DNA of 64,000 nucleotides from Zingiber officinale (GCF_018446385.1 NC_055991.1:115735794-115799793); one strand, 5' to 3'. Positions 33,126 through 44,710 are shown, numbered from the stretch's first letter. The notes: generated by a model from the letters alone, not told the origin. Numbers and translations: made by a program.

Positions 33126-35102
33126 TAATTTTAAACTATCATACATTTCTAGTGGGCATGCTTCTGTTAAGTTCAATTTCAATTCATTATTTCTTTTTCT
33201 AATTTAGCTAAGTCTTTAGAGAGAGTTATAATAAATTGAAATGACTGTTTAGGTTTTAGTGCATGTACCTCACTTACCTTACTTGGTGAGGCTCCCGCTT
33301 CATCGTAGCTTTCCTCTTTTGATGATCCTCCCACTTTATCTATGCTCATCTCTGAGTCTGAGTCATCTTCAAGGAGATGGTTGGCCACCAGTGCTAGTCC
33401 CGAGAAAGCTTCGGCTTCTGACTCGGAGGATGAAGAATCGTCCCATGTAGCCTTCAGGCTCTTGCGTGTAGAGGACGTCGGTTTTTGAGGTTTCTCCTTG
33501 TTCTTTTTCTTCAGTTTGGGGCAGTAATCCTTGATGTGCCCTTCCTCATTGCAATTATAGCATCGGTCTGTCCTTCTATTGTATTGATGCTTCCTCGACT
33601 GCGATTTAAATTTATTAGTTTTAAGAAATTTACTGAAACGTCTTACCAATAGTGTCGCTTCGGTTCTGTCGATCGATGCTTCGGAGTCGAGATCGTCCTT
33701 TTCGGCTTGTAGGGCAATGTTGAGGTTCGACTTCTCTACTGGTTTATCTGAAAGTCGAGACTCGTGAAGTTCGAAAGTAAAAAATAAGTTTTCTAAACTA
33801 CTTACCTCAAAGTCCTTAGAGATGTAATATGCATCTACTAAGGACACCCAGTCTGGAGTTCTGGGGAAGGCATTGAGTGCGTATCGAATGGAATCCTGGT
33901 TCGTTACTTCTTCTCCAAGATTGATTAGTTGAGTTATTAGCTCCTTAATCCTTGCTTGGAGTTACGCTACCTTCTCGCCATTGTTCATCCGGAGGTTCGT
34001 TAGTTGTGTCCGAAGGATGTCGCGCTTCGCTAGCTTTGCTTCCGAGCAGGGGCGGATCTAGAATTTTAAATTTAGGGGGGCCGCATGCTAAGTGACAAAA
34101 ATAATTATCGTCAGAAATTTGTACACCCTTGAACAACCTCCGAATTCTCAATTTATCACTGAAATCGAGGTCAAAATTTACCTAGAAATTACCGTCCTAG
34201 GTTACCGTGGTTAACAAGACAATAATAACGAACAAGTTCAAATGTAGCTCCGACACGAAACAAGGGCCAACGACCCTTCTCAAGTTGCGATATTACTTCA
34301 AGATTTTGGTATCAAACTACCGATAGAAAATTTAAGTTGCGGACTTTCTAAATATGTAATCAATTTTGAATTCTGGCGATCGACGATGCTACAATTGACA
34401 ACGAAAGCAACAATAATGATTTTGGTGTGAATTGGAAAAGATCGAGATGTCTAGCCATAGGAGAGGAAATGTTTATATCATAAATTAGAAAAGATTTCTA
34501 TATAGTAATAAACTAATAATATTATTACTAATAATATTTGTATATAATTAATAATCAGTAGTTTCCTTATATCATCAATTATATTAAAATATATTAAAAA
34601 GGAAGATTAATTTCATCATCTTATACTCCTTCACCATTCTAATTATATCTATATACTATATATATATCCTAGTATATATAATATAACCGTGCATATATAT
34701 ATATATATATATATAAAAGAAGGATTTACATGGAAACTTGGGGGGGGGGGGGGGGGGGGGCCCCCCCAAGCCCCCTTGTAAATCCGCCACTGCTTCCGAG
34801 GTACCCTCGTGGAGCTCCAGGAATTTTTCCCAGAGGTCTTTTGCGGAGTTGTAGCTTCCGATCCGATTTACCTCTTGGGACGGAAGAACGCTGAGCAAGT
34901 GAAACTCAGCCTTTCCGTTAGCGACGAAATCAACCTGCTCCTTCTTCATCCATTGGTTTTCTTCTTTGTCTTTTGGAGTTGCAAAACCATATTTCATTGT
35001 AATAAGAATGTCAAAATCCGTTTTAAAGAATACCTCCATTTTTCGCTTCCATGTAGCGAAATCTCCGTCGAACTTTGGGGGATAAATGTTCACGCTGACC
35101 AT
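33126..35102 (-). pseudogene. Copia element E gag, split by a hAT MITE
   Basis: It starts at the ATG at 35102 (MVSVNIYPPKFDGDF), 50 bp inside the primer-binding site. The N-terminal part runs to FLELHEGTSEA at 34801. A 746-bp hAT insert follows, then 34046-33183 continues with SLVDAYYISKDFEVSSLENL, a CCHC knuckle CYNCNEEGHIKDYC, a Ser/acidic region and LSKDLAKLEKEIMN. It ends near 33125, where Gypsy RNase H begins, so pol is absent. One or more stops occur near 33960. The form is SIRE-like, as for element D, but it is a different family. Confidence 0.88.
34047..34792. mobile_element. Non-autonomous hAT element (MITE), 746 bp
   Basis: Terminal inverted repeats CAGGGGCGGATCTAGAA and (complement of the right end) CAGTGGCGGATTTACAA are flanked by the 8-bp duplication CTTCCGAG (34039-34046 and 34793-34800), the hAT signature. 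Inside are AT-rich DNA, a TA dinucleotide run (34695-34716) and a run of at least 20 G followed by C7 (34741-34767). There is no transposase. It interrupts element E gag. Confidence 0.93.
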
Positions 35103-35153
35103 TGTTCTGATCTTTATGCTTCAGACGACGGTTAGTCCTTCTAAGACTTTTGG

Positions 35154-35165
35154 GCTCTGATACCA
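35154..35165 (-). other. Primer-binding site of Copia element E
   Basis: TGGTATCAGAGC on the minus strand, complementary to initiator tRNA-Met, two bases from the LTR. Confidence 0.95.
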
Positions 35166-35554
35166 CTTGTTGGTGTAGCGGGACCAGCAAGAGGGGGTGA
35201 ATTGTCTGCAAATAAAAATTATACCCTCCTCAACCAATTTAAACTCAAATAAATGCAATAGTTATAAATTTAAACAAAACTAAATTATGAACAGAAAAGA
35301 AAGACTCAGCTATTTACTTGGTTACAACCAAGAAGGTTGTTAATCCAAGGTAGTAATAAAGTGCTATGACCAATCTCCTTCTCTGAAGGCGGAGAAGCCT
35401 TTTACATACTTGGAAGCACAGAACTATTGCTAGAATGTAAGTACAGGAGTTGCAGTTAGATTTCGTTGTTTTCAATAGCTACCCGAGACCCCCTTTATAT
35501 AGGGTTCTAAAGCTTATCAGCTAACCTGATCTTCGGGATCAGGTTTTGACTCGA

Positions 35555-35945
35555 GAGGGATCGGTCGACCGATCCCCAGGTTCGGTCGACCGAACCTGCT
35601 GAACCTGCCTAGTCTTTCCATCCAGGTGCAGTCTCGCTGGATCGAGCTTAGGTTCGGTTGATCGATCCTTGCGTTCAGTCGACCGATCAGCCAATGGTCT
35701 CCAGCTGAGTTGGCCCGATCAAAATGCTCGACTCAGTCTGTGGATTATCTTCGATTCGGTCGACCGATCAGTTCGGCTGGTTGCTGATGTGTCTTCTGAT
35801 GTGTCACCAATGGTTCTGATTAAAAGGGGTTTGGTCGACCGATCATGGGGTTCGGTCGACCGAACTATTGGCCGAAATCACCCAAAGAAGCCGAACCAGA
35901 GCAAGTCAATAGTTCGGTCGACCGAACTATTGACTTGCTCTGGTT
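35555..35945 (-). promoter_or_regulatory. TTCGGTCGACCGA(A/T) palindrome cluster upstream of the LTR E TATA box
   Basis: GGTCGACCGATC, GTTCGGTCGACCGAAC and variants, all centred on GTCGAC, occur about eight times. On the minus strand the cluster lies just upstream of the TATA box at 35501. Confidence 0.6.
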
Positions 35946-35972
35946 CGGCTTCTTTGGGTGATTTCGGCCAAT
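35867..35972. repeat. Perfect 106-bp palindrome without spacer
   Basis: Every base from 35867 to 35919 is the complement of its partner from 35972 back to 35920; the centre is GTC|GAC. The arms run from ATTGGCCGAAATCACCC to the matching GGGTGATTTCGGCCAAT. The arms carry ordinary LTR sequence, so this is an inverted duplication around one of the GTCGAC motifs. Confidence 0.97.
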
Positions 35973-36276
35973 CGGAATAGGGCTCACCCGAACCCAGTTC
36001 CCGGCCTTCTCTTCGAATAGTCTTCCGTCCCGACTTTACATCCCTCGAATGCCACGCACGTTCTTCACGCCCACCGGTGTACTCTTCCACAGCTCTCTCG
36101 TCCTTCGGACGCACCGAGCCCGTCGGCTCCCTTCCCGTGCCGTCTTTCTCGCTAGCTGTGTCTTCCGCTCGACTTCCTGCGCTCCTAAGTTCCTGCACAC
36201 TTAGACACAAGGATTAGATAAACAGGACCTAACCTAAACTTAGTTGATCACATCAAAACTACCACGGGGTCCAACA

Positions 36277-36936
36277 ATTGTAACTCAGTATACCATGCCT
36301 GGTACACCTAGTCAGAATGGTGTACCTGAGCATCGCATTCGAACCCTAAAAGACATGGTAAGAAGTATTATGACTTTCACTTCTCTACCAGAGTCTTTAT
36401 GGGGTGAAACACTCAATACTACAATTTACCTACTCAATAGAGTACCTAGTAAGGCAGTAACTAAAATCTCATTCGAGATGCGAATAGATAGAAAGCCTAG
36501 CATTAGACATTTACACGTTTGGGGTTGTCCAGCTGAAGCTAGGCCTTACAGGCCTAATGAAAGGAAACTAGACTCAAGAACAATTAGCTGCAATTTTATA
36601 GGTTATTTTGAGAAGTCAAGAGGGTATAAATTTTATGATCTCTCTGATAGATTCTTCTTCAAAACGGGAAATGCCAAGTTCATTGAGAACAGTGGGAGTG
36701 ATAAGGTAAGGAAAATATCTTTTGAGGAATATATTGATAATCCTCATGTGGTCACTACTAGTGCGATAAGTAGCGACGTGGTTACTATACCACACATTAT
36801 GGGCATTACACATCCAGTGAGTGTAATGAACCAAGATATTTCCATGACATCTCCAATGCAATTAGAAGAGTCTGCTATTGAAATTGAAGTATTGTCTCAT
36901 ATTGATGAACAAATATCTCAACCACCTCAGACATAA
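36277..36936 (+). pseudogene. Copia element F integrase C-terminal part
   Basis: It opens in mid-domain with TQYTMPGTPSQNGVPEHRIR (QNGV-E catalytic region; the E is retained in PEHR), then SLWGETLNTTIYLLNRVPSK and the GCPAEARPYRPNERKLDSRT region typical of Copia integrase. The catalytic Asp residues lie upstream and are lost behind LTR E. The frame ends at a TAA at 36934-36936. Confidence 0.88.
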
Positions 36937-37064
36937 GTGTATTTAAGGTGATCGACAAGGGAACGAAGAACCATGAATTCTCATAATTACCTCAACCACC
37001 TCAGATACAAGTGCCTTTACGGTGATCCACAAGGGAGCGGAGAACCACGAATTCTCGTGATTAT
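36917..37064 (+). repeat. 74-bp direct duplication in element F
   Basis: Two adjacent units starting CTCAACCACCTCAGA at 36917 and 36991, about 90 percent alike by eye. The second copy and the stop codon separate the integrase and RT frames. Confidence 0.85.
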
Positions 37065-37140
37065 GTTTATCTCCAAAACCATGACTTTGACATAGGGTTG
37101 GAAGGTGATCCTATATCTTTTCAAGAAGTCAAATAGTGTT

Positions 37141-38690
37141 CTAACCCTGAAAGGTAGATTAATACCATGCAAGAAGAGTTAAAGTCTATGGCATACAATG
37201 ACATTTGGGAACTTGTCGAATTACTCGAAGGAAAGAAACCCGTTTGTTGTAAATGGATATTTAAAACCAAGCGAGATTCAAGGGGCAATGTCAAAAAGTA
37301 TAAGGCTTGTCTTGCTGCCAAGGAATTCACTCAGAAAGAAGACATTGATTACAAGGAGACTTTCTCACCTGTATCGATGAAAGACTCCTTTAGGATAATC
37401 ATGACACTTATAGCTCATTATGATTTAGAGCTACATCAAATGGACATAAAGATTGCATTCCTCAATGGAGATATAGAGAAGTCTATATATATGGTGCAAG
37501 CAGAGAACTTTGAGTCTAAAGACTCAAAGCACCTAGTATGTAGATTAAAGAAGTCCATTTATGGTTTAAAGTAGGTGTCCTATCAGTGGTACTGGAAATT
37601 TGATCAAGTTGTTACCTCATTTGTATTTAAAGAGAATCCCGTTGATCAGTGCATATATGTCAAGTTCAGTGGAAGCAAGTTTGTTATACTTATTTTGTAT
37701 GTGGACAATATATTGCTTGTGAGCAATAATAATGGTATGCTGCATCAAACCAAGTCATTTCTATCTGGTAATTTTGAAATGAATGATCTTGGTGAAGCAT
37801 CCTTTATTTTAGGTATATAGATCTATCGTGATCGTTCAAGAGGTATTCTTGGACTTTCACAACATGGCTATATTGAAAAAGTACTTATAAGGTATGGTAT
37901 GCAGAACTGTACACCTGGTGACACACCTGTATCAAGAGGTGACAAGTTCACCTTGCAGCAGTGTCCACGGCTTGAACTTGAAATAAAGGAGATGGAACAA
38001 TTTCGATATGTGTCAGTATTGGGAATTCTCATGTATGCACAAGTTTGTACTCGACTAGATATAACATTCATAGTAGGGATGTTAGGCAGATATGTAAGTA
38101 ACTCAGGACCATAGCACTGGGAAGTGGTAAAGAGAGTGATGTGATATTTACAAAGAACTAAAAGGCATATGCTCACGTATCAGAGATCAGATCATCTGGA
38201 GATGATTGGATATTCAGACTCTGATTTTACTAAATGCTTGGATAGCAGGAGATCTACTTCGGGCTATATTTTCATGTTTGTTGGAGGGGTTATATCTTAG
38301 AAGAGTGTCAAGCAGACGCTAGTAGCCACTTCTACTATGGAGGCAGAGTTAATATCATGCTATGAAGCATCCAATCATGAGATTTGGCTACGAAACTTTA
38401 TCATAGTATTACAAATCGTTGATGACATTAACATGCCACTAAGGATCTACTATGATAATAAAGTCGTAGAACTTTATATCAAGAACAATCGCAGTTCATT
38501 GAAGTCCAAGCACATCGACATCAAGTTTCTAGCGGTTAAAGAAAGAGTTCAGAGTAGTCAAATTATGATACAGCATATCAGCACAGATTCCATGTTGGCC
38601 GATCCACTCACCAAATGCTTGGTGCCTAAGGTGTTTTATATGTATGTTGTGGATATGGGAGTCCTTCTTATGGAAGAAGAACTCATCTAG
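37141..38690 (+). pseudogene. Copia element F reverse transcriptase and RNase H
   Basis: RT begins MQEELKSMAYNDIWELVELL, continues CKWIFKTKRDSRGNVKKYKA, ETFSPVSMKDSFRIIM, LHQMDIKIAFLNGDIEKSIY and YVDNILLVSN, where the usual YVDD is YVDN, a loss of a metal-binding Asp. RNase H shows GYSDSDFTKCLDSRRSTSGY, STMEAELISCYEAS and HIDIKFLAVKERVQ. Stops at about 37573, 37818, 38112 and 38298 break it. The order integrase-RT-RNase H is that of Copia. Confidence 0.9.
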
Positions 38691-39232
38691 TGGGAGTCTA
38701 TATTTATTTTATTACTTTATGTTTGATAATAAAGACAAACATTTTGCTTTAATTATTATACGTATTTAAAGTTCAAAACATTAATGAGAATTATATATTT
38801 GTTTGACACTCTGACTGTGATATCATCATTTACTACTGTTGTTTAACATTTGATGTTTGTAAATATGATACAGATTCCTTTTGGAATCATAAAGTTGATC
38901 ATAATTTGCTATTGCAGTTTAACATAAAGTATTTCACAAATATGATCTGACATCTTTTAAGATCATCTTAGGACCAGTTAAAAATTGACATGTACTGATC
39001 ATATTTCATATAATTTTCACTCTACATATCTACATCTTGATCTATGTCATTAATGACATTGATATTGTAATTACTATTGGGGTTTGTTACGATTATATAC
39101 AGTAGCTATGACCTATTTAGTCATATACCAATGAAGTTAATGAACCAGATTGTTTACAGGGGTATTCTATAATATCAACTAAAGTTTTACTTATATTTCA
39201 TATACAACTCACAAATAGCCCAAGTGGGAGAT
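38691..39232 (+). other. 3' untranslated internal region and polypurine tract of element F
   Basis: AT-rich, no open frame. It ends with CAAGTGGGAGAT at 39221-39232, a typical Copia polypurine tract right before the LTR. Confidence 0.8.
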
Positions 39233-39800
39233 TGTTGATTATTATCTCTAATTGGTGGGCTTAATTATAAGTTGTGCATATGAGTACAAACCGAACCCAT
39301 TAAAGTGATCTAGCTTAGGTTTATTGGGTTTTAGTTGTTGGATGTAGACCTTGTATGTGTAGAACCTATAGTTCCACATCTATTATTATTTATATGATGA
39401 TAATAGATATTCAGTATATATATGAACTTATAGTCTCACATCTATTATTATCTATGGCTGATAATATGAAGAGGCGGAGGATCAGGTGGAGAAAATTCGC
39501 GAAGAAAATGAGGAGAGGAGGAGATGATGTGTGGTGGTGAGAGGAGAAAAGAAGGGAAGAATCGATTTTATATACTTAGGGTTTGCTTAATCAAACCCTA
39601 GGTACACTCCTCAATCAACTCCCACTAAATAGTTATTCCAAATAGGTTTTTCCCAAACCTATAGATTCCTCTCCTCAAAATACGTCATACGAGCTCCGAA
39701 AAATTCTTAGAAAATTCCTAAAAATTTCTAAAAATTCTGTTAAGGTTATTCGTTCATTAAACCTTATTATTCCATTATTATTTCGTTATAGTATTTTATA
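39233..39800 (+). repeat. 3' LTR of element F (right border approximate)
   Basis: It begins TGTTGATTATTATC after the polypurine tract. It contains two versions of CACATCTATTATTATYTAT (39377 and 39438) and a TATA-like TTTATATAC near 39568. The right end is set near 39800, where sequence of another Copia (G) begins; no CA end is obvious. Confidence 0.65.
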
Positions 39801-40135
39801 GTGATTCTTTAGGAACAATATTATCCACATCTGGTTCATTGATTTCTCTTACTTTATCATCTAGAATTGTTTCTTCTGAAGCTTTTGATTGTTCCTTTTC
39901 TTGTATCTTTCTTTTGCGAGGTACAATGTCTTTTGAGTCAATTAGTCGACTGCACTTCTAGTGTATTCTAGATACATTCATAGGTAGAATAATTCATGGT
40001 CCTACAGGGACATCAATATTTACTGAAGTATTCTCTACTTGTACTTATATATATGACTTTGTCATATTTTTGTATTAACAAAAGCATCAGGCAATTTATT
40101 CGCAATTCTTTGCAAGTGAATAATTTTTTCCACTT
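39801..40135 (-). pseudogene. Copia fragment G (integrase-RT hinge)
   Basis: The minus strand reads IIHLQRIANKLPDAFVNTK, characteristic of the hinge between integrase and RT in Copia, followed by degraded hinge sequence with several stops. The rest of the element is absent on both sides. Confidence 0.75.
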
Positions 40136-40574
40136 CTTTCTCACATTGATAATCTTTATTTGAAAAATTTTCTTTTTACTTACTATAAAAATCTTTACTT
40201 AAAAAATTATTAGAAAATATTAACTAAGAATATCATTCCTTTACAAATATTTACTTAGGATTTTTTTTCTCACAATTATTTTTAAAAAATCCTTACTTTG
40301 AAAAAATTCACTTAGATTTTTTTTAAAAAAATCCATACTTTTAAAAAGTTCACTTATAATTTTTTTAAAAAAATCCTTACTTTGAAAAAGCTCACTTAGA
40401 ATTTTTTTTTTTAAATCCTTACTTTGAAAAAATTCACTTAAATTTTTGTTTGAAAATATTTTGAAAAAGTTTACTTAGAAACTTTGAAATTAGATTACTC
40501 AGAAAATTCCAAAAAAGTTTACTTGAAAGTTTTTTTTCAAAGCCTTACTTGAAACATAGTTTTTGACAAAGCTT
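40136..40574. repeat. Internal remnant of element A, copy 2, with ~43-bp repeats
   Basis: Units around TCCTTACTTTGAAAAA and TTCACTTAGA-T-rich segments recur about five times (40290-40560). The same sequence class resumes right of element D at 47822, showing D was inserted here. Non-coding. Confidence 0.65.
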
Positions 40575-41801
40575 TGTTGGATCAAAAGCGCTAGAGGGAG
40601 GGGGGAGGGTGTGAATAGCGCTCGTGACTTTCACTTTTGTTTTGGAAGACTTTCGAGTAAACGCAACAGAAAAGTAAACAATACAAATGCAAACACCAAG
40701 GATTTTTTACTTGGTTCGGTGCCTGGGGCGACTCCTACTCCAAGGCCCACGCTCGTTGAGCGTTTACTTGGCAATCACTATAAGTTCGCAAGAGTACAAT
40801 TTTAGAGTACAACAATTAAGTACAGTAAAAAAATATACCAACAACTTTAAGAATAGGAAATTCGAGGCTTCAAGTTGTTGGTGTCTTGCTACAGCTTTAT
40901 CGGGTGGTTCTTTGAGCAGTGCACAGAAGATGTATCGCGTTTTCATTGTACTTCCAACCTGCTACTCGAGGCTGCCTTTTATAGCCCATGGAGGGTGCCT
41001 CCAACACCATGGAGGGCACCCTCAACCCCGTCAAAAACGCAGCGTCGATAAGCCTTGACTTCTTCACGGCTTATCCTCTTGAGGGCGTCTCCAACTACAT
41101 GGAGGGTGCCCTCCACCTGTGTCCAGGGCGCCCTCTACCCTGCTGCGCGGAGGTCTTCAACCAGTCTCTTAAGGCACACACTCCAATTCACTTCCTACAA
41201 AATACGTTAGTACAACATATCATGCAGAACAAAGTTAGAACATAATGAGACATAGAATTTGGCAGTCATCGGTCTGTCCGATTCTAACTTCGAATTTCTG
41301 ACCAGAAATCCTAGGTCGAACAGACGCCTACTGTTCCCTCATCGGGGAACGCGTCCTCACCTACTCCACTCAGGAGAGTTTACCTGTTGCCAGTTGATCC
41401 TCCAGACCAACTGGAATTTTTCTCAGCGCCCGAGGTTCCAAGACTTTCCGCTGGATGTCCACTCCATGACCTGCCCAGTCTTTCACCTGGTTCGCGACAC
41501 TAGGACTTTCCACCTAGAGTCCTCGACTCTAGGACTTTTTGCCCGAAGCCCTCGGCCGGCCAAGACTTCCCGCCTAGGGTTACCACCCCCTAGGACCTAG
41601 GGTTACCTCCCCCTAGGACCTAGGGTTACCTCCCCCTAGGGTTTTCCACCTGCCTAACCACATCTAGGACTTTTGCCTATGTACACTTAGGACTTTCCTG
41701 CAAGCTTATTCAAACCCATTATATCACAAATACCCTTAACTTTGAACCCTTTGCCATGATCAAAACTTAGGTTCAATCGTCGGATGCTTCTCGCACCAAC
41801 A
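40575..41801 (-). repeat. 3' LTR of element D copy 2
   Basis: A 1227-bp LTR, TGTTGG to CCAACA, with its minus-strand TATA box (TATAAAAG) at 40983-40976. Compared with the right LTR it lacks about 46 bp between two GGGCGC motifs (near 41128). It has gained a tandem copy of about 23 bp around CCTAGGACCTAGGG (41580-41640). The palindromic cluster is at 40988-41140. Confidence 0.93.
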
Positions 41802-42394
41802 ATCTCTCCCTTTTTGATTATGACAACAAAATTCAAAGTTAAGTAAAACAAGAGTACAAAAAATATTAAGAATTAGTAAACTAGAACACTTTAAGTAATT
41901 GTAGCAAATTGAACAAAATAAAATTGAGCAAAATATTCTAATTTTATTCATTTTCACTTTAATTTTCTCTTTCTTAATTTTCAATTTCCTCTTCCTTTCT
42001 ATACTTTCTAGTCAAAAATATAGAAAGTATAGAAAGGGATGGAAAGAAATGATAGTTTGCACCCCCTGAAAAGAAGCTTTATTTTTTGAAACTAGTAGTT
42101 GTAAAGAAAATTTAAGCAAATATTATCTAGTCAAAATAATAGGTTTGAAAGTTAAGTTAATAAATTAAATTCAAGTATTAAATTCCTAGGCTAAATTCAA
42201 TATTTTGAAAAACTAATAAAATTAGAATTTTAAAAAATATTTTTCCTAGAATTTTAGAATTAAGTAACAGATTGAAATAGCAATTTTGAAATTAGAACAA
42301 ATCCAAGTTTATAAAGGATGTTTATCAAACAAACTAGAACAACCGGTCTATAGATAGGATGTCAAATATATACAAAGCATAGAGAAAGAGCTGA
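41802..42394. other. Polypurine tract and AT-rich non-coding DNA of element D copy 2
   Basis: Matches 26-650 of copy 1. No gene. Confidence 0.7.
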
Positions 42395-43674
42395 TCAAGA
42401 CGGAGCATCGTCAGTAGGTGGTGGTAATGGTCGCTCGGGGGCTTGGAGAGTTTGAAGAATCTGGTCAAGTCTGAAAGTCATATCATCCAGGAGAGTAGTC
42501 ATCTCTCCCTGGAGCGTGCTGAAGCCATCCGAGATCGACTGCTGTAAATGTGCGAAGGACTCCTCGAGATGAGTAAGGCGATCCTCGACGGACAGTGAAG
42601 TCGAGGGTCAGGTCGAAGTCGAGGGTTGTGCCGGAGGAGGATCCTCAAAGAAATCTGCCTCTGTAAACTCTAACCACTCCTCCCCCTCGGCAAGGGCATA
42701 AAAATCATCTCCTGCTGGAGCAACTAGCTGTGGCCCACCTCTCCAGGATAAGACTCCCTGAACGGTAATATCTACATGCACTAGGGCTAACTGACGTTGT
42801 CCAAACTCATCATAAGGACCAAGGGAAGTAACCCTCCCCTGGGTCGTGTCTATCTCTAGGGTCGAAAACATATATGTCAAGACATGATAATAGGGCATAT
42901 GGATCTCGAGCCTAGTGACGAGACCGGCGACACGTATAATGTTATGGAACATATGTAAAGCTAAATCTATGTCCAACTGCTGACAAAGGGCATATAAAAA
43001 AAATGAGAATGGTGCATCTTCAGAATGTTCCGAGATGCAATCAGCAAAATGCAAGAAGTCAGAACTCAGTACATAATATAGTCATGGACCCTAAGAGAGA
43101 GCGACCTGAAGCCAGTCACTATAGGTGGTCTCTCCTCCCCCAAAAGATACATATAGAAAGTATCTAGGGTGATATGGGAGTAGGGCTCACCAAATGGTAA
43201 GTCTCTACTAGGGTAGCACAAAAAGGAACATATGGATAACCTAAGTCCTAGACTAGTGCATAAAAGGGTGGGAAAAAACTGAATATCTCTTCCACCAACT
43301 CTGGTGGAGTATGTCAAATCATCTACTCTATCTAGATTATTATAAAACTGTGCACATAGGTCATGATTAACTATATTACTGCAGTAAACCAGCTTATCTA
43401 GCTGGTAGTGCTCAAACATATGGATGATAGATGGATAATATTTGGTAAAAAAAGATCTGCTTAAATAATGACATTTTAAAACAGTAAATTTATGACTAAG
43501 GAACTCTTTCCTATGCCACTCAGAGGGAAACCTAGGATTCCTGGATGGTGTGCTACTAGAAGCAGCGTCTACATTCCTTCTCTTTCTATTTTTACATAAG
43601 CAAACATATAACAAAAAGTACAAAGGAAATACATATTGATGTAGTAAATGAAGTAGGGTATACTTATGAGGCAT
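42395..43674 (-). pseudogene. Element D second ORF, plant-transposon-type domain, copy 2 (less damaged)
   Basis: It starts at the ATG at 43674 (MPHK). A 78-bp intron (43663-43586, GT-AG) fits: it removes a hydrophobic stretch and gives MPHKKRRNVDAASSS, a basic nuclear-signal-like start. Domain landmarks are SRSFFTKYYPSIIHMFEHYQ, AQFYNNLDRVDDLTYSTRVG, DIQFFPTLLCTSLGL and YSHITLDTFYMYLLGEERPP; the tail includes VSDGFSTLQGEM-like coiled coil and TLQAPERPLPPPTDDAPS. Breaks are the frameshift after DYIMY near 43066, shared with copy 1, and a Trp-to-TGA change near 42609, not shared. Function of this domain family is unknown. Confidence 0.75.
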
Positions 43675-44095
43675 TTTGGGATCGCAAGGGAGGAAATCTG
43701 GTGTTGGAGGACGCCTCAATGTGAGATATTTCGTGTTTGGGACATGAAAAATGTGAACAGAGTCTTCTCTGTTCGCTGGAAAAACAACGTTGAGGGCACC
43801 CTCAACCGCATTGAGGGTGCCCTCAACGGGTTATGGGGGGCGCCTCCAACTGGTGGGAGGCGCCCTCCAGGGGTTCGGCGGGAGTTTTTCCCGCCGCTCA
43901 TGAGGGTGCCTCCTTTTATTTTGGAGGCGCCTTCGTGAAGCGCCCTAAGTGGGTTAAACACATTTTTTTTAATTTATTCATTTATTTATTATTACTTTGA
44001 TTTATTAATTAAGTTTTAATTTAAGTTAAATTGTTTGTTAAGTTTAAGATTGATTAATTGATTTTATTTAAAATTATTAATATTGATTAATTAAT
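43675..44095. repeat. Motif-rich and AT-rich spacer of element D copy 2
   Basis: 43785-43945 repeats GAGGGTGCCCTC/GGCGCCTCC-type motifs; the rest is AT-rich. Counterpart of 1918-2324. Confidence 0.6.
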
Positions 44096-44225
44096 TAAGT
44101 TAAAATTATTTATTAATTAAGTTAAAATTATTTATTAATTATGTTAAAATTCTTTATTAATTAAGTTAAAATTATTTATTAATTAGGTTAAAATTATTTA
44201 TTACTTAAGTTAAAATTATTTAATT
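44096..44225. repeat. 22-bp AT-rich minisatellite (6 units)
   Basis: Same unit as 2325-2425 but about two units longer. Confidence 0.75.
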
Positions 44226-44710
44226 GATTTTATTAAGTTAAAATTGATTAATTGATTTTATTTAAAATTTAATTCTAAATTATACCTAGGTCCATCTCAC
44301 CCATTTCTAAATTATCAATCAGGGAACCTTATAAATTTTGTGAGATGGTTAATTTTATCTTTTAATTTAAATTATGTTTAAGAATTAATTTACATTTGGG
44401 TTAGACTCAAGTTTTCTATTGGTCAATTAAATACACATTTCAAAGATTAGCTTCGAGGCTGTGGCGAGACACTAGGCCTTTTTGGGTATAGGATCATCCA
44501 CCACTTCTAAATAAAATCTCTCAAAGAAATTGGATATTTAATTTTCCTTTTGGAATCCCTAGGTCTAACTAGTCAAGTATAAATTACGCCTAGGTCCTTA
44601 TCTAACCTAATCTAAGCATGTGTAATAAAAGCAGTAAGAATAATCATCAAACAATTCTAAAAATGATCTTCCTATTGGCTCCCCCTTGATCATAGCCTCG
44701 ATATGGTCTA
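44226..44710. other. Non-coding part of element D copy 2 with the unoccupied solo-LTR site
   Basis: A single TACAC at 44432-44436 continues directly into the sequence that in copy 1 follows the 3.2 kb insert. No gene. Confidence 0.85.

Larger units (their letters stand above)
35168..36276 (-). repeat. 5' LTR of Copia element E
   Basis: A 1109-bp LTR from TGTTGGTGTAGCGGG to ACGGGGTCCAACA. The minus-strand TATA box TATATAAAG is at 35501-35493. Its right end abuts the integrase of plus-strand Copia F exactly at 36277, so E is probably inserted in F. The 3' LTR is missing, so the target duplication cannot be checked. Confidence 0.9.
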
